Assembly: GCF_020615455.1 (NCBI RefSeq)
Contig: NC_059225.1
Coordinates: 23,220,430-23,284,429 of the forward strand
Length of the DNA: 64,000 nucleotides
DNA from: Coregonus clupeaformis
Lineage: Eukaryota > Chordata > Actinopteri > Salmoniformes > Salmonidae
Reading direction: 5' to 3'
Shown one piece after another: positions 49,744 through 61,446 of the stretch (position 1 is the first letter of the stretch; every line of letters begins with the position of its first letter). The position numbers and the translations under genes are program-made. The notes beneath the pieces were generated by a model. It was not told the DNA's origin. It did not search any database and saw nothing but the letters and a program-made list of their open reading frames with translations.

Positions 49744-51232
49744 TCATACCGCCGAGACAGCGCGTTCTGCCTTACCGCTCTGTGACCCAGGGATGTACGT
49801 GATCTTAAATACGAACCGGGTCAAAAACATATTCCACCGCGCCTGGCGAGGGTTCAGTCTCCTAGCTGCCCGGATGTACTCCAGGTTACGGTGGTCCGTC
49901 AAAATGAGGAAAGGGTGTTGAGCCCCCTCAAGCCAGTGCCTCCACACCTTTAGGGCCTGTACCACGGCTAGCAGCTCCCTGTCCCCTACGTCATAATTTC
50001 GCTCCGCCGGACTGAGCTTCTTGGAATAAAAAGCACAGGGGCGGAGTTTAGGTGGCGTGCCGGACCGTGCGAAGCACGGCTCCTATACCGGCCTCTGACG
50101 CGTCCACCTCTACCTGAAATGGTAAAGAGGGATCCGGATGCGCCAGCACCGGAGCCGAGGTAAACAGGTCCTTCAGCCTCCCAAAGGCCCTGTCCGCCTC
50201 GGCTGACCACTGCAGACGCACCGGACCCCCCATCAAAAGAGACGTTATGGGAGCTGCCACCTGTCCAAAACCCCGAATAAACCTCCGGTAGTAATTCGCA
50301 AACCCCAAAAACTGCTGCACCTCCTTCACAGTGGTTGGCGTTTGCCAATTACGCACGGCTGACACCCGGTCTACCTCCATCTTCACCCCTGACGCAGACA
50401 ACTGATAACCCAAAAAGGAGACCGACTCCTGGAAAAACAGACACTTCTCTGCCTTGACATACAGGTCGTGCTCCAACAGCCTCCGCAACACTCGGCGCAC
50501 CAGTGCCACATGCTCGACTCAGGTAGACGAGTACACGAGAATGTCATCTATGTACACGACCACCCCCTGCCCCTGCATGTCCCTGAAGATCTCATCCACG
50601 AATGATTGGAAAACTGAAGGAGCGTTCATCAACCCGTATGGCATGACAAGATACTCGTAATGGCCCGAGGTGGTACTAAAGGCTGTCTTCCATTCATCGC
50701 CCCCCCTAATGCGCACCAAGTTGTACGCGCTCCTGAGATCTAATCTAGTGAAGAAACGCGCCCCGTGCAATGACTCCGTCATGGTCGCAATCAGCGGGAG
50801 TGGATAACTGTACTTCACCGTGATCTGATTGAGACTACGGTAATCAATGAACGGGCGTAACCCACCATCCTTTTTCTTCACAAAAAAGAAACTCGAGGAC
50901 GCAGGGGAAGTGGAGGGCCGTATGTATCCTTGTCTCAGAGATTCGTCTATGTAAGTCTCCATAGCTCTCTTCTCCTCCTGAGACAGAGGATACACATGGC
51001 TCCGTGGGAGCGCAGCTCCTGCCTGGAGGTCTATCGCACAATCTCCCTGCCTATGGGGATGCAACTGCGTCGCCCTCGACTTACTGAACACAATAGCCAA
51101 ATCCCCATACTCAGGGGGAACGTGCAATGTGGGCACCTGGTTTGGACTCTCCACCGACTCTCCCCTACGGAAACGCCTAAACATCGACCCACACACTGGG
51201 CAGACCACTCCATCAGAGCCCTCTCCTGCCAC
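49744..51232 (-). pseudogene. pol: gypsy reverse transcriptase and RNase H
   Basis: From 51232 to 50048 in one register: HVYPLSQEEKRAMETYIDES, FFVKKKDGGLRPFIDYRSLN, FTRLDLRSAYNLVRI and catalytic YIDD (VVVYIDDILVYSS, about 50560-50520). A TGA stop follows at 50519-50521, then FLGYQLSASGVKM and FLGFANYYRRFIRGF. RNase H starts at FQVEVDASEAGIGAVL. A frameshift near 50040 leads to 49965-49744 with FLILTDHRNLEYI. The conserved residues are present, but the stop and frameshift inactivate it. Confidence 0.92.
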
Positions 51233-51600
51233 AAAATAGACGGGTTATGGGTACTCAACCAGGGCATGCCCAGCACCACCGGATACGCAGGCGAGTCGAT
51301 CAGAAATAGCTGGATCATCTCCTGATGACCCCCCTGCGCACCCATCCTAAGTGGCGCCGTGACCTCCCTGATCAAGCCCGATCCCAACGGACGGCTATCT
51401 AGGGCATGAACGGGGAAGGGGACGTCAACAGGAAGAAGGGGAATCCCTAAGTCTAAACAAAATTTCCTATCAACAAAATTCCCAGCCGCGCCTGAATCTA
51501 CCAGCGCCTTATGCTGGGAATGAGGTGCTACCTGTGGAAAACGCACAGGTATACAGAAGTGCGCAACAGAGAGCTCTGGGTGAGTGGGGCGCCTACTCAC
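51031..51600 (-). pseudogene. pol: gypsy aspartic protease domain
   Basis: Minus-strand frame with the active-site motif ALVDSGAAGNFVD (about 51510-51470) and ILG-like VVLGMPWLSTHNPSI. It continues into a tail whose reading frame differs from that of the reverse transcriptase, so a frameshift lies near 51230. The first codons coincide with the element's truncated edge. Confidence 0.85.
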
Positions 51601-52616
51601 CTGTCAGGTAGGACGCAATCCAAGAGTGAGCCGCACCGGAGATGCCCAACTCGGAGAGGGTGGAGAGGAGGATCTGATGGTTCACAGTATCAAAGGCAGC
51701 AGATAGGTCTAGAAGGATGAGAGCAGAGGAGAGAGAGTTAGCTTTAGCAGTGCGGAGAGCCTCCGTGACACAGAGAAGAACAGTCTCAGTTGAATGACCA
51801 GTCTTGAAACCTGACTGGTTTGGATCAAGAAGGTAATTCTGTGAGAGATAGCAGGAGAGTTGGCTATAGACGGCACCCTCAAGAGTTTTGGAGATAAAAG
51901 AAAGAAGGGATACTGGTCTGTAGTTGTTGACATCGGAGGGATCGAGTGTAGGTTTTTTGAGGAGGGGTGCAACTCCCGCTTTCTTGAAGATGGAAGGGAC
52001 ATAGCCAGCGGACAAGGATGAGTTGATGAGCGAGGTGAGGTAAGGGAGAAGGTCTCCGGAAATGGTTTGGAGAAGAGAGGGGGATAGGGTCAAGCGGGCA
52101 GGTTGTTGGGCGGCCGGCCGTCACAAGTCGCAAAATTTCTTCTGGAGAGAGAGGGGAGAAAGAAGTCAAAGCATAGGGTAGGGCAGTGTGAGCAGGACCA
52201 GCGGTGTCATTTGACTTAATACATGAGAATTGGATGTTGTCAACCTTCTTTTCAAAATGGTTGATGAAGTCATCCACAGAGAGGGAGGAGGGAGGGGGAG
52301 GAGGAGGAGGATTCAGCAGGGAGGATAAGGTGGCAAAGAGCTTCCTAGGGTTAGAGGCAGAGGCTTGAAATTTAGAGTGGTAGAAAGTGGCTTTAGCAGC
52401 AGAAACGGAGGAAGATAATGTAGAGAGGAGGGAGTGGAAAGATGACATGTCCGCAGGGAGTCTAGTTTTCTTCCATTTCCGCTCAGCTGCCCGGAGCCCT
52501 GTTCTGTGAGCTCGCAATGAATCGTCAAGCCACAGAGCAGGAGGGGAGGACCGAGCCGGCCGGGAGGATAGGGGACATAGAGAGTGAAAAGATTCAGAGA
52601 GGGAGGAGAACATATC
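51601..52616 (-). pseudogene. L2-like LINE fragment (pre-RT and start of RT)
   Basis: From 52613: RPARSSPPALWLDDSLRAHR, AERKWKKTRL and a linker with VDDFINHFEKKVDNI. After a frameshift near 52100 come the RT blocks NYRPVSLLSFISKTLEGAVY, QSGFKTGHSTETVLL and LDLSAAFDTVNHQILL (first catalytic Asp). It stops at SWIASYLTGE, where the gypsy element begins on the same strand. No catalytic YxDD part and no 3' end. L2 is my best guess of clade. Confidence 0.82.
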
Positions 52617-53426
52617 TTAAAGATTACAAGGCACCAGGCAATGTTTCTTCAATTTACAGATGGCAAATAACTATGTGTTGATATTAGTTGGCAGGGGTTT
52701 TTACTTTACAAGATTATTGTGTTTTGATGTATTTCTACCACCTTTTAAGACTTTTTCTGGTAGATGACGTCTAAGACCCCTTTTCCACCTGTTTGACCAG
52801 AAATCAAAGCCTTTGCTTATTCCACATTTTTAGGATGGAAAATGGTTGACAAATATGTATATAGTATATATGCCTTAATAAAAAATTATAATAATAGAGA
52901 TTTCATTTGCCACCTAATTTGACATGTTAATGAACCTCACATGTTCATGCTCATGTGTCCTTTTAGATGGAAATGCCTTACAGTAATCAAACATTTGGAT
53001 ACTTTGGTCTACTGTATCAACTCAGGGAAAAAAGTGAACATTCTGAAAGAGGACATTCTCAGCTTCTGGAAAATACATTTTGGGAGGTTAAAACCATATA
53101 TTTATGTAGTACGTAGTGTACTTGTTTGTTTTTTCATTAGTCCACTGTTGATACAGTCCCAAAAGGTTTTCAGCAGTCAAGTATTCAAGATATTGGACTT
53201 TCAAGAAGCAAAGTGTAACCGGCCACATCACGATGATGATACAGCTTCTGAGTGAATTTTCCCTTTAAATGTAGATGGTAATTAGTTACCATACTATATA
53301 TCTCACAATTCAACTGACAATTTGTGACACTTGAGGGGGAAAATGCAGTTGTAAGTGAGGTGTGTGAGCTACGTAAATTACACAAGGTTAGACTGTCCTG
53401 TATGCAATGCACCAATCTTTGTCCGT
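52617..53426. other. spacer, no gene seen
   Basis: AT-rich unique-looking sequence. Confidence 0.4.
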
Positions 53427-53514
53427 GTCCTAAATGGCATCCTATTCCCTATATAGAGCCCTTTGGGGGCTGATCAAAAGTAGTGCACTATATAGGAAAT
53501 AAGGTGCCAATTGG
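53427..53514. repeat. palindromic salmonid short element
   Basis: taaatggcatcctattccct at the left, aagtagtgcactatatagga at the right; moderately diverged. Confidence 0.75.
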
Positions 53515-53866
53515 CACATACACAGTCTCTGGGTATATAATTACATCTCTTCTATGTCTGTACGAAGAAGTAGCACTGTGACGACGAGAGAGAGGCTCGG
53601 CTGCTCGACACATCATCATTCAGATGTGCTAAATTAGCTTTTGGAAGTGTCATGTAGGAGTTGTTGGACTCGTCCTCCACAGGATGCCACCCCCCCTGCT
53701 CCCCCTGTCAGCTCCCATATCTCAGCCTGGGTGTCAAATGAGTCCTCTCTCTCCTTTCACCCGCCGCCCTGCCGAGCAGCCTGCGAACACAGCTCCTCTC
53801 CTCTCGCGGCACCCTGTCACCGAATTTCCACACCGTGCTCCCGGTTTCTCCTCTCTCTCCCAATTC

Positions 53867-53904
<38 letters not shown>

Positions 53905-54146
53905 CCCTCTCTCTCCCTTTCTTTGTAAACTGTAAACTAAAAGAGCAAACAAAAAGGAAGATGACCTGCTCATGCACATCACCTGCGTAACCTCTCCCTT
54001 CCACTCTCCTCCACCTTTCCCTCATCTCTTTCCTCCCATCATCTTTTTCAATTTGCTCTCGCTGTCCAGCTGATCGTCTGTCCTCACTTTCAGGTCAGTA
54101 AATATGACACCTCCAACCCAATGGTTAAGCCATCACCATGGTTGAG
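53515..54146. other. spacer with C/T-rich stretch and (CT)n at 53866-53901
   Basis: C/T-rich from about 53640 to 54090. A (CT)n run near 53866-53901 opens Ser-Leu/Arg-Glu frames that are artefacts. No gene supported. Confidence 0.5.
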
Positions 54147-54235
54147 TCCCAAATGGCAACCTATTCCCTTTTATAGTGTACTACTTTCGACCAGGACCCA
54201 TAGGGCCCATGCTCTTTATAGGGAGTCATTTGGGA
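54147..54235. repeat. palindromic salmonid short element
   Basis: tcccaaatggcaacctattc at the left, catttggga at the right, with ccaggacccatagggcccat inside. Confidence 0.78.
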
Positions 54236-54415
54236 CACAGCCCATCTTCATCACTCTCATCCCTTTCCTCACACTCTTCTCTCTTCAACTCCACCTTTCC
54301 TCCTTTCACACCCTCCATTATGGTCTCTCTGTGTTGTACTGTTGAACATCATGTATGTGTAAAGTTTTACTAATGAGGGTGGGATATTCCTCAAAGACAA
54401 GAGCAAATGCATGCT

Positions 54416-54510
54416 GATGTGTGTGTGTGTGTGTGCGTGTCTGTGTGTGTTTGTGTGTAGACCATTATAGCGAGTGGTCTACACACACAAAAAAAAAAAA
54501 AAAAAAAAAT
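54416..54510. repeat. (TG)n, snap-back hairpin and poly-A tract
   Basis: (TG)n to about 54458 runs into ttgtgtgtagacca (54451-54464). A 10-base loop (ttatagcgag) follows, then tggtctacacacacaa, the reverse complement, and about 22 A residues. The poly-A joins the SINE that follows. Confidence 0.85.
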
Positions 54511-54610
54511 TGTAAAGTGGTTATCCCACTGGCTATAGGGTGAATGCACCAATTTGTAAGTCGCTCTGGATAAGAGCGTCTGCTAAATGACGTAAATGTA
54601 AATGTAAATA
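54511..54610 (+). mobile_element. SINE without clear tRNA head
   Basis: ttgtaaagtggttatcccac, gtgaatgcaccaatttgtaa, gtcgctctggataagagcgt and a tail of (gtaaat)n. Same body as 47702-47788. Confidence 0.8.
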
Positions 54611-55575
54611 TAATGTTTTAAGTTATGAATATGCCAGATGCATAGTGTAGCGCTGGGTGCTGAGAAGGGGTTGGACTTTAGCTTCCATAGTTAACTGAAT
54701 TTTCACTGAACTTTGCATGCTTTCACCAATGATTGTCCTTAATTGATTGATGATTGCCCTTAATTGATTACATGTGTGTACTGTGACTTGGGGATTTGCT
54801 GTGCTTAATAGTATAAACTTTTTAACCACCCTCATCTCATAGCTGCAGGAAGTAGGGGTGCTGAGGGTGCTGAACCTCTGAAAAAAATAAACAACAAAAA
54901 AACACTAAAGTAGTCTACTGGGCCTTTACTAGTCCTGTATTAGTGGACTGATATAGCCGTCTGTAGTGCAGGCAAAACACAAAAAAATATGATTTTAGTA
55001 GTTCTTGCTCCAAGCGCCACTCCCCGTGCTACCCCATGGTTGTGATGATGGGTGGCTTCGCCAGGTAGATTTGTTATGATTAATGATATGATATAGGACA
55101 TTACTTATTGCTCTTTAAGTGACAGCAATGTGATTGTAGTCCTAGGTATTATTATTGTCTGATTAGTGCGCAAGCCACCATCCAGCTCTGTATTGATTGA
55201 CTGTTGTTATTTATACTGGCAAAGTTGAAACAGAATATGGCCAGTTTGTTTTAAATGTTTACATTTGATATTTTTTATAAAGTGTTGTCTGTTCCATTGC
55301 ATTGCTCATGACCCAACTCCAAGGTGGCCTGTCATGAACCTGTGTTTCTTATGTACTGGTTGAGGTGTTCCCCTTCATCAAACAGGAACTTACGTAGTTT
55401 GGTAGATGAGTCATTTTAGGCATAGCCCCTCTCGGCCAGGGTGTGACAGATTCATATCAATGGGGCTAATTCTGCGTGTTGAAGACACAGATCGCTGGCT
55501 GCATGTCACAGGGCACAGTTTGATCTCAAATACTGAGCTGAGGCTACACTGCTGTATAGGAGAGTATGGTTGCGT
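54611..55575. other. spacer, no gene seen
   Basis: No supported gene. ccttaattgattgatgattg/cccttaattgattacatg (about 54736-54770) is a short local duplication. Confidence 0.4.
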
Positions 55576-55659
55576 CGCAAATGGCACCCTATTCCATACA
55601 TTGTGATGGGCCCTGGTCAAAAGTAATGCACTATATAGTGAATAGGGTGCCATTTCGGA
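55576..55659. repeat. palindromic salmonid short element
   Basis: aaatggcaccctattccata, gggccctggtcaaaagtaat, aatagggtgccatttcgga. Confidence 0.8.
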
Positions 55660-56477
55660 CACAGCCGGAGACTTCTCTATCTCTATCTCTTTTTCTCCTC
55701 TCTTCTGCATTCTTCACTTCACCCCCTTACAGCCTGTTCGCGTTCTCCCTTCTCATCTCTCACTCTCTCTCACTAACAGAGACATCTCTTGATCACCGGG
55801 AACCAAGAGTGTGGCAAGCAGCAGTCCTGCCTCTGCAACAAATGAGGAGTGAACAAACGAACACCAAGAAAAGCTGGAAGGCTCACAGATCAACCCACGG
55901 ACCTCTGCTGCAACCATGAATAGGTTTCCCTAATGGGGAGTAAGCTCAGAGGACCTACTCTTAGAGAACTCGCACTGTTGCTAGCTCCACACTCCTAATG
56001 GGGCTTTGTATGCCAGGCAAATGAGCAGAGCAGGACTGGGGCTGGCCAGAATCCAGTTCCCCCTGCCATTGGAAATGATCACACTCATTATATTACTTAC
56101 CCCCTGGGTCACACACAAAACTGAATCTGTTGCGGGCGGTTTGCTGGCTACTGGAATCGCAGACCAGTTATGACCAAGGAATTTAAACATTTCTCCTTTT
56201 CCTTTGTTTTCTGTTCTTTTTATACCCCTCCCGGGATTCTGCGGTGACATCTGGTATTGTCTGTCCCGGTGTGATGGGGGAGAGCAGGAGTTATCCAAAA
56301 AAAGTCCTGCCGTTGATCAAGGGGGAATTCCAGCAGGTGGCTGCCTGTCTGCTGAGTGATGGGAAGGGATGGGGCCGGAGGCTGGGATACATCCACATAG
56401 GACAGGCTCATCATATTGAGGCCAGTTGAAGGGTGTGTATGCATGGGGGTTGGATTGGGAAATTGGGTGTGTGCGTG
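55660..56477. other. spacer, no gene seen
   Basis: C/T-rich start, then unique-looking sequence with no supported exon. Confidence 0.4.
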
Positions 56478-56479
56478 TG

Positions 56480-56511
<32 letters not shown>

Positions 56512-56546
56512 CGTACATATGTTTGTGTGGGAACAAGTGTGTGTGT

Positions 56547-56591
<45 letters not shown>
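56478..56591. repeat. (CCTG)n followed by (TG)n
   Basis: Seven or so CCTG tetramers at 56480-56510, then (GT)n at about 56537-56591. Cys/Val- and His/Thr-rich frames over it are artefacts. Confidence 0.92.
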
Positions 56592-56593
<2 letters not shown>

Positions 56594-57138
56594 ATGAAGG
56601 GTTTGGGGGGAGACTGGTGCCTGGTGTATTACATGCATATATTTCCCCAGTGCAGCCTCTCATATCCCTTACATGAAGTGCCAGTTGACTGCCTCAAATG
56701 GAAATCTCAGTCTCTCTTTATCATTACCCTGATATTCAATATACAAAACGCATTCAAGACATGAGAAATGTTTGATGTATCATTTTGGAACATACAGATG
56801 GATGAAGAAGAAAGCCCTCATGGCCATTTGGGGTTCAGTGCATCCACTGGCAGAGTGCCCAATTTCAATAAACGTAATTTGTATTTCATGAGCTTGGTAT
56901 CAGTCCACTTTTCAAAACTTTTTCATTCTATTCTATTGTTATGAAAAAAAAAAATCTTACGGTTAAACATGCAACACATTCTGCTACCTGTAACCAAGGC
57001 CATTCTCTTTGAATGTGATTTTAGGCATCTGGTCAAAAGTAGTGCACTATTTAAGCAATACCCTTTCTGTTTGAATTTGTTTCTTTGTGTGTTATTTCTT
57101 ACATTATTAGCCCAGAACATTTTATGTGTTATTTCATA
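56592..57138. other. spacer with a fragment of the palindromic element
   Basis: ctggtcaaaagtagtgcact (about 57031-57050) is the core of the palindromic element. No gene. Confidence 0.45.
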
Positions 57139-57369
57139 CAGCCGGAAATAACTTTTGGATATGAGAGTGGCGGTAACTCACTAGCATTACAACCAGGACT
57201 ATGACTTTCCCAAATTGGATCGTTTGTTCGTACCCCCAGGGCAATTGAACTTATCCCAGAAGCTGCTCCAAGACACCGCCGGCGGAGAATAGGTATTCGG
57301 AGTGGACTTCTAGTCCGACTCAGGAGGTGTGCACACCATCCACCGCTTCCGAGTATATTACTCGCTAAT

Positions 57370-59851
57370 GTTCAGCCTCTGGACAATAAAGTAGATGATC
57401 TCACTGCGAGGATCTCCTTCCAGAGAGACATCAGGGACTGTAACATATTCTGTTTCACTGAATCATGGCTCTCTCTGGATAAACTGTCCCCGTCTATACA
57501 GCCAGCTGGGTTCTCAGTACATCGCGCAGACATGAATAAAGCACTCTTTGGGAAGAAGAAAGGTGGTGATGTATTTTTCATGATGAACTACTCATGGTGT
57601 GATTGTGATGACGTACAGAAACTCAAGTCCTTTTGTTCAGCCGACCTAGAATACCTCACAATCAAATGCCAACCGTATTACCTCCCAAGAGAATTCAATA
57701 CGGTTATAGTCACAGCCGTGTATATTCCTCCTCAAGCCGATACCACGACGGCCCTCAAGGAACTACACTGGACTTTGTGCAAACTGGAAACCACATATCC
57801 TGAGGCCGCATTTATTGTAGCTGGGGATATTAATAAAGAACATTTTAGGAAAACGCTACCGAAGTTCTATCAATTCATTGACTGTAGTACTCACGCTGCT
57901 AAAACTCTTGACCACTGTTACTCCCCCTTCCGGGATGCCTACAAGGCCCTCCCCTGCCCTCCCTTCGGCAAATCAGATCACGACTCCATTTTGCTCCTCC
58001 CTTCCTATAGGCAGAAACTCAAACAGGAAGTACCCATGTGGACTGTGAAATGTTCCGGGTAGCCTCTGAGAATAACATTGATGTATATACGGAAACGGTG
58101 ACTGAGTTCATCAGGAAGTGTATAGGGGATGTTGTTCCCACTGTGACTATTAAAACCTACCCAAACCAGAAACCGTGGATAGATGGCAGCATTCGCGCAA
58201 AACTGAAAGCGCGAACCACCACATTTAACCATGGCAAGGTGACAAGGAATATGGTTGAATACAAACAGAGTAGTTATTCCCGCCATAAGGCAATCAAACA
58301 GGCTAAACGTCAGTACAGAGACAAAGTGAAGTCACAATTCAACGGCTCAGACACGAGACGTATGTGGCAGGGTCTACAGACAATCACGGACTACAAAGGG
58401 GAAACCAGCCAAGTCGCGGACACCGAAGTCTTGCTCCCAGACAAGCTAAACACCTTCTTCGCCCGCTTTGAGGATAACACAGTGCCACCGACGCGGCCCA
58501 CTCCCAAGGACTGTGGGCTCTCGTTCTCTGTGGCCGACATGAGTAAGACATTTAAGTGTGTTAACCCTTGCAAGGCTGCCGGCCCAGACGGCATCCCTAG
58601 CCGCGTCCTCAGAGCATGCACAGACAAGCTGACTGGAGTGTTTACGGACATATTCAATCTCTCCCTATCCTAGTCTGCTGTCCCCACTTGCTTCAAGATG
58701 TCCACCATTGTTGCTGCACCCAACAAAGCAAAGGTAACTGAACTAAATGACCCCGCCCTGAGCAACTGGGTCCTGGACTTCCTGACGGGCCGCCCCCCAG
58801 GTGGTGAAGTTAGGAAACAACACCTCCACTTCGCTGATTCTCAACACAGGGGCCCCACAAGGGTGCATGCTCAGCTCCCTCCTGTACTCCCTGTTCACCC
58901 ATGACTGCGTGGCCATGCACGCCACCAACTCAATCATCAAGTTTGCAGACGACACAACAGAAGTAGGCCTGATTACCAACAATGATGAGACAGTGTACAG
59001 GGAGGAGGTGAGGGCCCTGGGGGAGTGGTGCCAGGAAAATGACCTCTCCCTCAACATCAACAAGTGGCGCAGTGGTCTAAGGCACTGCAGCGCAGTGCTA
59101 GCTGTGCCACTAGAGATCCTGGTTCGAATCCAGGCTCTGTCGTAACAGGCCGCGACCGGGAGACCCATGGGGCGGCGCACAATTGGCCCAGGGTAGGGGA
59201 GGGAATGGCCGGCAGGGGTGTAGCTCAGTTGGTAGAGCATGGCGTTTGCAACGCCAGGGTTGTGGGTTTGATTCCCACGGGGGGCCAGTATAAAAAAATT
59301 ATGTATGCACTCACTAACTGTAAGTCGCTCTGGATAAGAGCGTCTGCTAAATGACTAAAATGTAAAAAGAAGGAGCTGATCAAGGACTTCAGGAAACAGC
59401 AGAGGGAGCATGCCCCTATCCACATCGACGGGACCACAGTGGAGAAGGTGAAAAGCTTCAAGTTCCTCGGCGTACACATCACTGACCATCTGAAATAGTC
59501 CACCCACACAGACAGTGCAACCTCAGGAAGCTGAAGAAATTTGGCTTGGCCCTGAAGACTCTCACAAACTTTTACAGATGCACCCGCAACCGCAGGGCTC
59601 TCCAGAGGGTGGCGCGGTCTGCCCAACGCATTACCGGGGGCACAATGCCTGCCCTCCAGGACACCTACAGCACCCGATGTCACAGGAAGGCCAAAAAGAT
59701 CATCAAGGACATCAACAACCCGAGCCATGGCCTGTTCACCCCGCTACCATCCAGAAGGCGAGGTCAGTACAGGTGCATCAAAGCTGGGACCGAGAGACTA
59801 AAAAACTGCTTTTATCACAAGACCATCAGACTATTAAATAGCCATCACTAG
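57370..59851 (+). pseudogene. LINE ORF2: endonuclease and reverse transcriptase, broken
   Basis: Endonuclease: ANVQPLDNKVDDLTARIS and FCFTESWLSLDKLS near 57370-57480, AVYIPPQAD, VAGDINKEHFRK and a GKSDHDSILL end block near 57970. After a frame change, 58038-58673 has the linker and RT start (CKAAGPDGIPSRVLRACTDK). A deletion follows near 58740 (KVTELND runs straight into PALSNWVLDFL). Then come ILNTGAPQGCMLSSLLYSLF and the catalytic box FADDTT (about 58947-58964), which is intact. The SINE splits the next block (NDLSLNIN | KELIKDF). The C-terminal part includes FKFLGVHITD and QRVARSAQRITGG, ending at the stop near 59851. Confidence 0.88.
59063..59369 (+). mobile_element. dimeric SINE with two tRNA-like heads, second copy
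   Basis: gtggcgcagtggtctaaggc, ctggttcgaatccaggctct, ccatggggcggcgcacaatt, ggtgtagctcagttggtaga, tgggtttgattcccacgggg, then gtaagtcgctctggataaga and the usual tail. Same two-headed layout as 45796-46116. Short similar A-rich flanks (aacaag / aaaaag) hint at a target duplication. Confidence 0.9.
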
Positions 59852-60029
59852 CCGGCTACCACCCTGTTACTCAACCCTGCGCCTTAGAGGCTGCTGTCCT
59901 ATATACATAGACATGGAATCATTGGTCACTTTAATAATGGAACAGTAGTCACTTTAATAATGTTTACATACTGCTTTACTCATTTCATATGTATATACTG
60001 TATTCTGTTCTACTGTATTTTTAAAAAAG

Positions 60030-60192
60030 GTATCTGTGACCAACAGATGCATATCTGTATTCCCAGTCATGTGAAATCCATAGATTAGAGTCTAATGAAT
60101 TTAGTTCAATTGACTTATTTCCTTATACGAACTGTACTCAGTACAATCTTAGAAATTGTTGCATGTTGCGTTTATATTTTTGTTCAATATAT
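60030..60192. repeat. dispersed salmonid repeat (ggtatctgtgaccaacagat)
   Basis: I recognise ggtatctgtgaccaacagat, cccagtcatgtgaaatccat and gcatgttgcgtttatatttt as an abundant non-coding repeat in salmonid genomes. Probably a MITE; the family name is not recalled with certainty. Confidence 0.6.
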
Positions 60193-60477
60193 TATTGGAG
60201 ATTGGAGATTTGGAGTCAAAACAAGTCTAGCAGAGAGCATACATTATAGATTGGAGTGGGAATATGGTATAGGATCACATTCTGAACAGATATTTAAACC
60301 GTAGCATTGGGTGGTTCATGTATCAATTATAAATCAAGATCAGTGGGCTTCTAACAGGAACTTGAGATGTTTCTCGTGTTCCACTCAAGACCTGTTTCCA
60401 TTTTAATGACATGACCAAACCTCCACAGGAGCAGAAAAGTGGTTGCCTGCCTTGAATGCTTTCTTCTGTTCAGGGAG

Positions 60478-60491
60478 CACGCACACACACG

Positions 60492-60565
<74 letters not shown>
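60478..60565. repeat. (CA)n microsatellite
   Basis: About 40 uninterrupted CA units after a short gcacgcac start. Confidence 0.97.
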
Positions 60566-60567
<2 letters not shown>

Positions 60568-61323
60568 GAGAGCAATTAGGGACTGCTGGAGATGACTCAT
60601 ACCACTACTGCACCACAACTCAATTAGGCTACACTAACCCACCTCAGAAAACAACATTCTGATGAGGATGTGAGGATTCATCTTGTATGGCTGCATACTG
60701 TAGCAGCACACAGTTTGTTTGAAGATATATTCCTGAAACTCCTCTGTTTTATCTGAGCATGACATTCAGCTGTTTCCCATCATCTGATAATAATGGGAGT
60801 TTGTAGGCTTAGCTGCATAGATGCCAGTACTGCTTGAGCTGTTCTCTGTTTCTAGCCCCTGCCTTACCTTCCTTCCCTGTGTGTTTCTTAAACAGAGCAA
60901 CAAAAAAGACACGTTTAGAAGTCACTTTCACATAGTAGATGTCTACTACACGATCTGAGGCGACTGTTATTGTTTGGACTCCCCCCCCACCTCTGGGGAC
61001 ACACCCACACACACCCTCATCATAACACTCCAACCCAGACAGGAGGTGTGGATGTTGATTAATGTGAAGCATCAAATTCAAATATAAACAGTCCGCACTT
61101 TAATTAACTCTACAGAACAGAAAGAAAGAGAATGACTGACTTAATATGTATTATGTCTGGAGAGGTAGGGAGCTAGCGAGGCCCATGCTGTAGCTTCATA
61201 CCCCAGCAGCCTGACTTGCTAATTGCCTTGAGGCCGACAGAAGAGCTTCTCATAACTGATGAAATGTACCGTGATGACTGCTTTCTTAAATTTCCCCAAG
61301 TGCCAAAGTAACACAAAGACTCT
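60566..61323. other. spacer, no gene seen
   Basis: Unique-looking, no supported exon. A C-run (ccccccccac) lies at about 60981. Confidence 0.4.
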
Positions 61324-61446
61324 GTCCTAAACGGCACACTATTATTTTGTAGTGCACTACTTTTGATCAGAGCCCTATAGGCTAGTAGTGCACCAGGGCC
61401 CTAGTACTGGTAGTGCACTATAAAGGGCATAGGGTGCCATTCGGGA
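61324..61446. repeat. palindromic salmonid short element, with internal duplication
   Basis: Left arm gtcctaaacggcacactatt, right arm agggtgccattcgggac. The centre holds a duplicated tagtgca / ggccct segment, making it longer than other copies. Confidence 0.75.

Larger units (their letters stand above)
47789..51600 (-). mobile_element. chromodomain gypsy retrotransposon, 5' truncated
   Basis: On the minus strand: protease, reverse transcriptase, RNase H, integrase and chromodomain, polypurine tract (aagggggggg, 48231-48241 on the plus strand) and 3' LTR (48229-47789). Gag, primer site and 5' LTR are absent; sequence switches to an L2-like LINE at about 51600. Pol order is the usual gypsy order, in contrast to the Gmr1-like element. 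Several frameshifts and at least one stop inside pol. Confidence 0.9.
57139..60021 (+). mobile_element. Rex1/CR1-group LINE, internally deleted, hosting a SINE
   Basis: The element begins near 57139, codes for endonuclease and reverse transcriptase to 59851, and its 3' region runs to about 60021 with AT-rich sequence. It is interrupted by a dimeric SINE (59063-59369). Part of the RT is deleted near 58740. Family placement (Rex1-like within the CR1/Jockey assemblage) rests on motif style only. Confidence 0.82.

Noticed and set aside
54000..57000. Host exons in unique-looking spacer
   Set aside because: Open frames are short, overlap palindromic elements or microsatellites, and lack convincing splice sites.
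59218..59290. Functional tRNA gene in the dimeric SINE
   Set aside because: Part of a repeated two-headed SINE with the common tail; the same sequence occurs at 45796-46116 and 62017-62161.
60351..60662. Cys-Val and His-Thr open frames over (CA)n
   Set aside because: Microsatellite artefact, as also at 3253-3309 and 56480-56591.
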